Part shown: positions 11,801 through 23,800 of the stretch, piece after piece
Layout of the letters: each line of letters opens with the position of its first letter
How positions within the stretch are numbered: position 1 is the first letter of the stretch
Source of the DNA: Pyrrhosoma nymphula
Taxonomy: Eukaryota > Arthropoda > Insecta > Odonata > Coenagrionidae
Direction: 5' to 3'
Assembly (NCBI GenBank): GCA_963573305.1
Contig: OY754339.1
Location: 5,627,941-5,691,940 of the forward strand
Length of the DNA stretch: 64,000 nt
Made by a program: the position numbers and the translations under genes
Notes under the pieces: model-generated
Told to the model about the DNA's origin: nothing
The model's database searches: none
What the model saw: only the letters and a program-made list of their open reading frames with translations

Positions 11801-14800
11801 GTACGGCTGCCATGGAAATGGGGCACAAGTCGGCTGCCAATCTGTTTTGAAGCAATTCATCTAGTGCCGTCGGAATTCGAATTATGCCATGACTCACGGA
11901 ACCAATTAACTATGCATGATGAGGTATGCCTGTAAATGGACTTAGCAGTATGGTACACCACCGAAGCAAAATCACATGTATTACCTTCTGTACATGCTAC
12001 AAAAATTGATGTAAAACCAATATCTTTGATCAGTTACATCTTTTACACCATTTATTTTGAGTCGTTGGTAGTTTCCTTTCCTAATTGGTTGTTAGTTGTT
12101 GACATGTTCTCCTTCTCTCTTGGTGTCATATTCTGCGACTTAATTGTTTTTCTTATTTTTTTTTTAGGAGCGAGTGCTTTTGTGGCAGTGAAGAGCCTCC
12201 TTCACCTGCTCGTCTGCCTGACTCTTCGTGTAACATGAAGTGTCCTGCTGATCCAAAGCTAGCATGTGGTGGTTTCTTTACCATCAATGTATATCAGACT
12301 GGCATAGCAAGTGAGTAGTTATTCTGAGTGATTTTTTTAATCCTAGAGCATCGGCAACATGTGCAACTGATTGCTACACTATAAATTTGTTACTGATTCA
12401 ATTTATTGGCTACTCATTGGCAATAAATACTTCAAAGGCATAGTGCTATAGAATCTTGCCTTTCAGCATCTCTTCTGTAGAGGTTATTGTGCTTTATGCA
12501 ACTTGACTATGGATAGAATTTGCACTTTTTGCGAAAGTGTGTCTGTAGATAATAGGGATTTGTCAAGGTTAAGTAAATTTATAGAAATGTGTAACTGTAA
12601 AAACTTTGTGTTAAATAATGAATAATATGCCTATTACAAAGCAATGTAATACAAAGACCCATAGGTAACTGGGAACTAGAAACTGGCCTGCATCTAATTA
12701 ATGTTATGTACATCTAATAAATATCATCTGCACTTCTGTTCCCACGTGCATGAAGGGGAGTGGGGTTGGAAAGAAGAGAGATAAGGGCATTTGAAATAAT
12801 TTGAATAATCATGCCCAGCTGTGGCTCATTAATTATAAGAACAATACGAGTGGATTACAAACAATATTTTATAAATGAAAAGGAAAACTTTGTTATATTC
12901 CACCAATTTATTCTCAGGCACAACTAGTTTTGACGCAGCGGCGTCATCTTCAGGTACGCTGCTGCGTCGAAACTAGTTGTACCTGAGAATAAATTGGTGG
13001 AATATAACAAAGTTTTCCTTTTCATTTATATAATGAACTTCCACAAGGTTGAGCCTGAGACAATGGAGATAAACAATATTTTCTTTAGTAATGACAGGGA
13101 CTATGCAATGGGTGACTTATGTGATCACAGAATATTTTGGCATTCTTCCTTAAATTCATTCCAGCCTTAATAGAGGATATTATCACTGATAAACAGATCT
13201 GATGAATTCTAGAGTATTCTGTCATTAAAAGTTTCAAAGTTATACTAGTTTGAAATATATTCTGGCAGTGCCCTAAAGCTCATCTCTGAAGATGACCTAA
13301 AGTCTCTTTACTATATCTCTAAATGAAAATTGAAAAACTATTTATTTCCTAAGTTAGTTTGAGCAAGATATCGCGTCGCATAAAATTCATTGAATTTTTC
13401 CTCAATAAAAGGAAAATATCTTTCTATCTAATTGTCAGTCGTTTATTTATGAGATTTTTGCCAACACTTGGAAGACTTTTTCTTGGGAACATGGTACAGC
13501 AGTACTCTCCAGAGAGAAACTATTAAAAAAAACAGTAAGGAATATCTGGCTCACAGATCACTTCAGAAATGTAATAGTGCATATCTTGTATGTCATCTCA
13601 ATTTTTTTATAAAAATAAATTTATTGCTCACTATAATAATTTTTGTGAAATTGGGAAAAAACCTTTAGCGTTGAAGGTGTTTTCTACACTCGGCATGAAA
13701 AAAATTAGTCAAGTTAAAGCCATACATATTTTTATATAGCCAAGTCTTTTTAATAAATTACTGGAAAGTTTAGTCATATAAATTAAAATTTGTGCATCAT
13801 TAATATTACTATATTTACATTATACTTCCAACTGCTGCTTCAATTTTAAAATATAGTTCGAATATGGTCTCTATTATGGCATGGGGAAAATCTCGCTAAT
13901 ACTACCTCAAGTGATCTTATTTTTCCTCATTAGTCTTTGAGGAAAAAGCTTATGATTTTTCCCATGCAATGATGATTGTTTTTCAAGAGATTTTTGGCTC
14001 CCTTTTAGAATTTGTGGCGCAAGTTCCAAGGGAGGCACCTGTGCCTACTCCACCGCACCTCCCCGATGGCATCCTTGCATCACATGGAGTAGATAAGACT
14101 GGAGAAGAAGCTCCTGTGCGTATCGCATTCCTTCTCACGTTAAATGGCAGGGCTCTCAGACAAGTCCGTCGACTGCTCAAGGCTCTATTCCACACACGAC
14201 ATTTCTTCTTCATTCATGTTGATGCAGTAAGTGACTTATTGTATTTTGTAAAACCGCACAACATGTATCCATAGCATCATGTAGTGTGTTAGTTCATAGC
14301 TGAAGAATGCACGGCTTATTGCTTAATTCATTCTAAGAACATATTTTTGTTGAAGGAATTTCTAGTAGTAATAGTGGGATTCAAAATTCAATTGAATTTG
14401 ATTCTTAAATAAATTAAATATTTTGTCATAATTTTAATTATGTATATTTGCTTTTATGAGAATTGAATGTTTTTATTTTATCCTCAAACAAATATACGAT
14501 TCTTGTCTTTCTATGACTCTGTGATACTCTGGGTACATTTTTATCTTTTTAGAAATTACTGTAAATAATTTGGCAGGATTATCAAGCATAAATTACTTTA
14601 TTATATCCTCAGATATTGATAGTAAGCTTGATGAGGGTGAGAGCTGCAGGAAAATATCTGAGGATATAACAAAGTAATTTATGCTTGATAAGCTTCCATT
14701 GTTGCTTCATCATTTTACAGCTGATCAACTGATTTTACTAGTGCCAATGGTTTACTGGTCAGAGCTAGAGTTATAAATATTTGATGATACTTTACTGTAG

Positions 14801-17800
14801 GAGTAATATTCTTGTGGAAAAAACACTTTGTCTGAAAAACTAGAAATAAAATTAGAAATTTTCTGATGCATAATTTTAATAGCCTTGCTTTAGAAATATT
14901 TTATTATACCTTTTGAAGGTCCATTGATCGTCAAGGTCAAAGCATTGTAACTGGTTTTATAATTGAATGCTGAAATTAATATTAAACGCTCATCCCTCAT
15001 TTTATTTGTTCAGCGACAGGATTATCTTTTCCGAGAGTTGCTGGCATTAGAGAGGATGAAACTTTTGGAGCGTCCATGGGGAAGTGTCACAAACTCTAGT
15101 GGAGCACATGCAAGTCCAAATCCTTACAGTAACATTCGCCTCTCTCGCAAGCGTTTCTCCACCATTTGGGGCGGTGCCTCACTCTTGCGAACACTTCTCG
15201 AGTCCATGAGGCAATTATTGCTCTCGCCATGGCCATGGGACTATGTCGTCAATCTAAGTGAATCGGATTTTCCGGTGAAGTGAGTTACTTATATATTTTT
15301 GTCTGTTGAGTTTTTTGAAACCAACTACAAATTAACTATTTTAATTTTGCCAATGAAAGTCACATCACCATTCTCTTTAGTTATCATTAGAGCCAAAAAA
15401 ATTTGAACACCCATGTTTGTTATCAATTTATTTTTTGTTATTCCTCAGATTAATCGAATGTTTGCACTCCTTCCAGGACTGATGCTCAACTTGTAAGTTT
15501 TCTGACGGCTAACAGAGGAAAAAGTTTTGTCAAGTCACATGGAAGGGATGCGCAGCGTTTTGTGCAAAAGCAAGGACTTGATAAAACATTTGTTGAATGT
15601 GATTTGCACATGTGGAGGCAAGTAACTTTAATATGTTGAACATGGTAGCTGTCATTCAAAGGCATTGTAGCCTGTAATGCCTTTAAAATTTTTAGAAGTT
15701 TTCCTTGGGTTTGAATTTTGATTATCAACTTTGTAACCATTGCTATCTTGTTGATAATATATAAAGTTTATTGCATCCATCATTACCTAGTTCCACTATT
15801 TGAATGCCTATCAATCTCTTTTGGTCATTGTTTTTGTGCTATTATGAGTTAAAACTTGCGATGGGTTGGATGCAAAATTTATTGAATTTGAATCCCGAAT
15901 CCAAATCTCTTTTTTTATTGAATTTGAATCCCGAATCCAAATCTCTTTTTTTTTATCGAATCTGAAATGCTGAATCTCAAATCTGAATCCTGCTTTCACC
16001 AAATTATGAATCCCAGTAACTTTTCATCATCAGTACACATATTTATAAAACGAATCCTAATCTATATGGAACCCGTAAGTAGCTTGGTGTTTTCCCTCAA
16101 GCTCGAATCTAATAATTTTGCTTTACAGGAGAATTAAAATTCAGCAGCAATTCATTTCACAATGGCATTTATTAATTCTTAAATTAAGAATGCTGGAGAA
16201 AGCTAAGTGAACACAAGTAACAATTAAGTTTTGCTTATTGACTTAGTCTGTCAGAATCTAATGTTTCTTTCTTTATTAACCAAGTTTCTGGGAGTACCGA
16301 AGGCTCTATTTAAAATCACTGATGCTAGAGCGGTCCGAATATTTTTTCTAAGAAGGCATATCAAAATCTTTCCATGATAATTTTTGGTTCAAATTTCAGA
16401 CTTTTGCTGCTTCACAGGCTGGAACTGATTGTTTTTTTTACGTGCTTCCGTAGTGCATTAGTGGCTTTAAATGCCGCACAGTGTGGCATTTGGATCTTTT
16501 TTGTGTCAAAAATTAATAACTGTTGTTAGAAATGAGATAGGATGATGAGACAAACAGCATTATGAAGACGATGCAATTCAGAATCTCGGAAAAATAAAGT
16601 GACTTGAATTGAACTTTTGACGTTGAAAATGAAGGTCAAATCATCGAATTTTGGGAAAAAATAGTATACAAGGTTTTTTAATATTGTGCATAGGGATACA
16701 TATTTTACATAGTAGCAATGAAAACTATGATAAATTCTGCATTTGATATTTATTAATAACTTATAGGTTATATTTACCAGGGTTGATAGATTAAAATCAC
16801 ATTGATTTAAATCCTGATTTAAATCACCTGATTTTTAAAAATAAAAATCAAGTGATTACTACGTACGGAAAAAGAAATCACTAATAAACAGAAGAATACT
16901 TAAGGAATATTTTCCTTCACATATTCACTATAAATGCTTCATTCTGGTGACTTAAGTACTGGTCTTTCACTTCAGATCTGAAGAAGCGAGCTGGAACGCT
17001 CGCAAAACTGTCGTAACAAAAATGGCACAACGTGGAAGTAATCCCAAAAGCCACCATGTGATGAAACCACTCCGCGAAAGCTTTCACCAGAACAATCACT
17101 GTTCATATTAAAATTGTTCATTATAATCATAAATGGAGCACACAGCGATTAAATGTCACATCAATAAACATTTTTCAATGAAGGAGTTAATTAAAATCTA
17201 TAAAATCAGATTTCAATTTAAAAAATCTGATTTAAATAAAAAAATCAACACTTTCGATTTTTTTAATAAAAATCATGATTTTTATCAACTCTGATATTTA
17301 CCAATAAATTTAAACTTATTTTTACTCAACATTTTTCTTAATAGCGCATAACTTTCAAGTTATCATTCTGTTCTGCTACTTATTCATGAAAGAAGAGTAT
17401 CATATAACATAATCTTCGTCTTGATCTATTAAAAACTTATACAAACTACTTTTTTCCAAAATTCGATGATTTGACCTTCATTTTCAAGGTCAAAAGTTCA
17501 ATATTAGTAAGTCACAAGTCCTCTTTCCCAGATTCTGCATTATATCATCTCCATAATGGCAAAGGATGAAACACATCCTATGTCATTTCTAACAAGTGTT
17601 ATTAGGCTGGGAAAAATTGTTCTTTCTTCGTGTTTCCCGAATGATGCAATCAATATTATTGAAGAAAATTCCATCAACATAAAATTAGCAGTTATATTCA
17701 TGCTGGTGGTTGAGAGTCAATTATTGCGCATGAAGAAGAATCTCTGTGGTGAAGTAAAATCAATGGATCAAAGATCGTTTTGATTAGGTTTAGTTCATAG

Positions 17801-20800
17801 TGGGTAAGAATGGTTAATACGGCCTCCTATGGAAATTAGAATCTGTGATGCAGGTAGCTGCGTTCGGGGGAGTTTCACTGTACTTCGAATGAACACGACT
17901 GAAGTCAATGCAGTAAAATTAACCTCAAAGCTTTTTTATTTCTAGGTTTATTGATGGGCATGCCTTAGATATGCCTGTATTCAATTTGTTTTAAAGTCAC
18001 TGTTTTCGGCAAATAAAATCTAATTGCCCATGTTTGATTGCTTGGTATTCTGTTACGTTTAATTCTAATAACTTGCGGTTTTGAAGCATGAAAGCCTTGT
18101 GTTTTCTTAACAGTTTGCAGAAAACAACTGGTTTTACAATGGAAATTGCACAAGTCATTGAAAAAATTGTGGAATCTGCCCAAAAGACTCAAAATATTTG
18201 ATACTGTGTGCCGAAAACTATGACTTTTACCTAATAAAAATATGTAAAAGTGCACCTAAGGTAACAAAAATGTTAATGCTCATCAATAAACGTAGAAATA
18301 AACAAGCTTTGAGGCGCATTGTACTGCACAAAATTCAGTTTCTTTGTTTTGAAGTTGAAGGACCTCAAGTCTAGTATTTTGACTTTATTTTACAGAATGA
18401 CTATTTTCTAGAAAGTAAGATTCTCCTCAAATTTGTACCACTATTATTGTCATTTTTAGTACTTGCCACAAATAATATGGAAAAACACAGGTGTGCATGC
18501 ACACTTCAGTGTTAATTGCGTTGCATTTTGGGTGAAATGTTAACTAAGTGATTGAAATTAGGACATTATTAACACTTTTTAATGAATTGGATGCAAATGA
18601 CAACACAAAGTTTCAACTTATTTTCATGGCTTAGTACATGGATACAATGAAAGTCTTCTTAATTACCGTATAAACGCGTGTAAGAGGCACACCCCTCTTT
18701 TTATGCATCTAAGTTGAAGAAAATATTTTGGGGCTTTTTTTTCTCCTATTGTGAGGTTTTGCGGGCCTAACTTCGAATTTTTCGACCATTATCAAAGCCG
18801 CTTGCGATATTCTCTTATAATTTACGTGGCATTTTTCATAGGCATATATGGACCTCAGAGGTAAGTATTCACTGGTAGCCTTAGCCCTACAATGCTTACA
18901 TTGTTTATTGTCCTTTGGAATGAGTGGAGAAATTGATATTTATTAAAACAAAACAAATCCGACCTCGCTCAATTCGTGTTTAGTTGGTAAGTGCAGACAG
19001 TCGCACCAAGCTCTGATTTTTAAATCCGTTTTCGTAATGCACAAGTCGTAGTCACTGTAAGTCGCCTTTTAAAATGTGGTTAACTTTTACAAATTATATT
19101 TTGCTGTAAACGATGACGAGCGGGAATGCAGACACGTTAAATGCAAAATACCCAAGCGTCAGCCACGTAAAAAACGAACGATAAGGCGTAGATATGACAT
19201 CAAAACCTGAAAAAAATCAAACTTTGAAAGAAATCATAACTGTCTATGGAATTTAAAGCATTTATTTTTTCAATATGGTCCAACAAAAATCTTCAATGAA
19301 TGACAAAATAAAAAAATTGAATGATTTACATAAAAACGGCTGACATATTAGTGAGACGGGCGTCGCGGTACGGCGGCATGCGCGCGCATGTCCTGTCACA
19401 GCTCGTAGATTTTCCCTGAAAAGACCTTCAGTCCCTATTGGTATGGAATAGTGCAACCTTATCCTTCCTCTATCTTCTAATGCATGATTCCGGTACATCA
19501 TGCCTTAGTCCGGTAGCGCGGTTTCCTACATCCTCAGCGTCTTTGATGACATAAAGCACTTCAATTTTTTCAACTACCGTGAAAGACCACAACTTTTTGC
19601 CCTTGTTCATTTTGGAACAGCACTGACCTATGTTGACGCATGCTCAAATGTTAATATTCACAGAATTCTCTCAGCTGAGCTTAAGGCAGGTGCATACAGT
19701 TGAGTCACTCAAAGTTGTCCGGTGACAGAAAATGAGAAAGTTAGGGGGGTGGAAAATTCCAGTGCTTGCGTGTGTCGCGTGGCCAATCGCTGTCCCCCAA
19801 TTGCACCCCATACCCTTGCCTTGTCATACAACAAGTTTTTAAAGTTATTAGGCAACTGCGTCCCCCGTAAACAAGCGAGCGAATGATACCCTCCCCTTGA
19901 TGACTCACGCTAAGCACCAAGGTCACTCAGCTCTCCAGGGACTTGCCTCGGCCACGATACGAGCGGTAGGCGAGCGACAGAGAGGCAATGCTGAGTTTCA
20001 TGTTCCTAATGTTTGACATGGAAAACGCTCGAACCCAGCCATGATAGACGTGAACGGCATAGGTTCCGCTCGCCGCCAATCCCAGATATTAAATTTTTCT
20101 TGTGCCGCTCTGCCGTTCTACTCATTCCGATTCATAAATGTCGGCCGAGAACATTTTGCCTAATGACAGTATGTACTGCCATTTCTGATTATCTTAGGTT
20201 GAATCACTGCTCGTTTCGTGGCCACTGTCGCGATACTGCTCTGCCGCCTGCATCCTGCCGCTCAAATTGTGACCGAGGCTCGAAGGCAGGCAGATAAAAA
20301 ATTCGTGTAAGAGGTGCACCCTCATTTTCGGCTGCGATTTCTGGGAAAAAAGGTGCGCCTCTTACATAAGTTTATACGGTACATTGATTATTTCCTCAGC
20401 ATAACTTGCATGCCATTTATGAATTCAACCTGCATCACAAAGTAAGGCACCGATCATGACATAACCTAGAGATTCTCGAATGGTGACACAACCTGCAAAA
20501 TACCTCCGCAATGGGAACCTCCATACAATGAACTCACCACTTCTCCGGTTCCGAGGACTGCGTTAAATGGAGGTTTTGCTCTCCTTTTAATGCTTAGAAA
20601 GGACTAGGCTTAATTTTACCAAACATTCATGACGCAGGAATGTGCTTCAAATGCATTGCTGTATATTTGTTGTGAAAACCATGTCATGATAGAGCAACAA
20701 AAGCGGTTTTTGTGAAAATTTTGCGTTCTAGGTGAAAAGTACATTTTTCTGCAGCATCTGCAGCTTCGTTTTTCTAAGACAAAAAGAAAAATACTCGGCC

Positions 20801-23800
20801 TTTTGGTTGAACGCAATAAAAACAGCAAGCATAATGGTCTGCGGCATGTATGTCAGCTTTGAAAATGATGCGTTTGGAGGTTATGAGGGCAGTGTGCACA
20901 TGCACTGTGTGCCAAATTTTAAATGAAACTTTACGTGATTAATAACAATAAAATTTCCACTCATGTACATATTTATGGCACAATGAATTTTCATGCAAAT
21001 CATCAACACTTTTGTAGTAAAACAACATTGAGATGCCAAAATCTGAAGTGGAATCTTACAGTGATTTACAGTTTATTGCGATGTGGCACATATGCCACTC
21101 ACACAACCAGGGTTCAGATCTTTTTTGGAGGGATTCAGTCAAATCCTCAAATCCTGACCACATCACTTGTTTAAACCCATTAAATTGATGTGTTTAACTA
21201 CTTTAAGGCGTGATAAACTTCACTTGAAATAATTCCCCTATTGTGTGTGGAAGTAAAGTTATTTTTTTATATAGTATTGAAAAATGACTGTCCACAATCT
21301 TGGATCCTGAAAATGAAGCTGAGACTTGGTGTTTAATTAGAATGAAATCTGATCTGAGTGAATATCTGGTGGCATAAAGCTACCTTATGAAATGCGAGTT
21401 AAATATTTTTACAGTGTATGTAAATGCTGTAATATTACTCAAGTTTTACTGTCATTTAATTTGTTTTTTTGTTGTTAGTTACTTACATTCCTATTGCTCC
21501 TGAATGAAACAGGGCTGGTGAAAGACAGCTTCCTGAAGGCATAGCTGTGGATGGGGGATCAGATTGGGTGGCACTGGCTCGACCATTTGTGGCATATGTC
21601 GCTTCTGGAGGAGATGATCCTAATTCTCCCCTTAGTGACACTCTAGTGCATGGATTGAAAGCACTATTCCGCCATACGTTGCTTCCTGCAGAGGTCTGTA
21701 CTCCTCTCTTCTCAGAAATGTAAACATTCTGTATGATCCTATTGAATTATGACTAAGGTCCCTGATAAATAGTAAATTAAACTGCCGTACTTCTAAAAAG
21801 GTTTTTATGTTAAGAGGAGATTCATTTATTAGAAATGATTTTTTTTTTCAAACATGAAACCTGAATGGATGGACCTTTTTAATTTTATTTTCTTAAGGAA
21901 ACTTTATGCCAACAAAATCAACAAAGAGAGTGTTTTAATGAGTTAATGAAACAATATTAGAAATGGTGTGGCTTTAGAAGTCAACTTGAGTAACTTGAAA
22001 TATGGATACCCCTAGTTAAAATGTTATTGATTTTCATATGGCGTTTTGTTCTTGTTTGTAGTCATTTTTCCACACTGCTCTGAGGAACTCAAAACACTGT
22101 GGCACATATGTTGACAACAATCTTCATGTTACGAATTGGAGGAGGCGACTTGGCTGCCGTTGTCAATACCGCCATGTTGTTGACTGGTGTGGATGTTCAC
22201 CTAATGATTTTAGAATGGATGATTGGCCCAGACTACAGGTAATGGAATCCTAATATGGGTTTTGCTCATAAATATAATCAGTATCTTCATAGCACGTTGC
22301 TGAATAATAAATGTTATCAATCCGTCAAATGCCAAAGCATATTTTTCTAAAAATACAATCTTTCTTCAAAGAATTTTGTGAATAAAATGCATCTGAGAAG
22401 GGGTTAAATATGAGATGCAAAATTCATCTGGGGCAAAGAAATGTTTATGCTATGAGAACCACATATAAACAAGTTTGTGGACTGGAGGTGTTGTGCCTGG
22501 ATAGAAACTACATACAGTAAAATCTCTCTTTTACACTTTTGACGGGGATGAAGGAAAAAAGTGTAAATCGCGGGAAAATGTAAATCGAGGGAAATCATAA
22601 TTTGCAGGATATATAAGCAAAATCATAGTCTAATGTTAAATAATTTTATTTAAATTAACAGATGATGTTTAATATTTGATGGGTTACCAAATAGACAAAT
22701 AAATGAATAAACAAAAGTTAACAAAAAATAAAAGTATTCTAATATTTTAACTTAACTTGATTTGAGTTGGTGTCTACCTACATACATATACCTGTATTTA
22801 TCTTTGCATCAAGGGCATAAATTTTTTCTTCAACAATAGTCTATGTCATCCATGCCTTTGTGTTGGCTGCATAGGTTGTAGCCAAGGTCTTTCTTAATGT
22901 TTTTAAAGCAACGTGGATTTTTGGACTTTTCAAAAACAAAGGGCTTCAGTCTCACACTGCCATCTGGATTAGCTCCTAATAAAACAGTAAGGCGACCTTT
23001 GCTGAGCTTGGACCCATGACAGGGTTCCCCTTTGAAGTCTGTAGGGTCTTGTGTGTGGCATTATTAAAAAAAGACCTGTCTCGTTCGCATTAAAAATTTA
23101 TTATTTCGGGGGAAGATTGAAACAATTTCTTCAATATTTCTTCAAGTTCATCATACTTGGAGTATTTAATGAATTTACGCCTTTTTCCAATACGGCCGCA
23201 TTCCGTAGCACTTTTCTCTATACATTTACGGGTTTTTACAGTTGTGTTCCACGTTGAACCTGGTATATCAAGTTCTTCGGTCAGGGACACGCGAGTACCC
23301 ATATTAGAGTCAATTCTCTTTGCAAAATGTTGATTTTTTTCTTCAAATGATAACGATTATCTTGCACGCTTGTTTGCCATTTTAAAATACATTTCCTCAC
23401 GATTGCCGTAAGTAATTGCTAGGGACATGCAAAAGGTGGGGTTATTTTCTAGCCAAAAGTGGTGATATTTTTTTACAAAAGTGGTGTTATTTTACCCTGA
23501 AATCGGTGTTATTTTAACGACAAAATAATTGATATTGATTGAGTGCCACGTTTTTAGTGGGCCCATCCGTTTGAATGACTTTTGGATGATATTGACTAAG
23601 GATAATTTAAGCAATAATAAACATGTAGTATTGACTGAATTCACATTGTATGTATTTTATTCTTCACATATTCAACTTACATAAAGAGACAAATTACTAT
23701 TAAACTTCTGTATTTTCAAATGAAAAATTGCCATTGTTGCCAAATTGTCTTCGTTTAGATTTGTTCTCCTAGCTGTTAATACAGTGCTATAGCAGGAAAG

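Larger units (their letters stand above)
15618..21512. other. oxt: oxt intron f-g (GC-AG, 5.9 kb)
   Basis: The donor is GC (15618-15619) and the acceptor GAAACAG. It contains a two-copy 36-bp tandem repeat, a fold-back element split by a hAT MITE, and a TA-flanked inverted-repeat element. From about 20390 to 21512 I see no gene or element. Confidence 0.75.

Noticed and set aside
20013..20297. Plus-strand 94-codon frame
   Set aside because: It lies wholly within the GC-rich interior of the TA-flanked element and has no recognisable domain.
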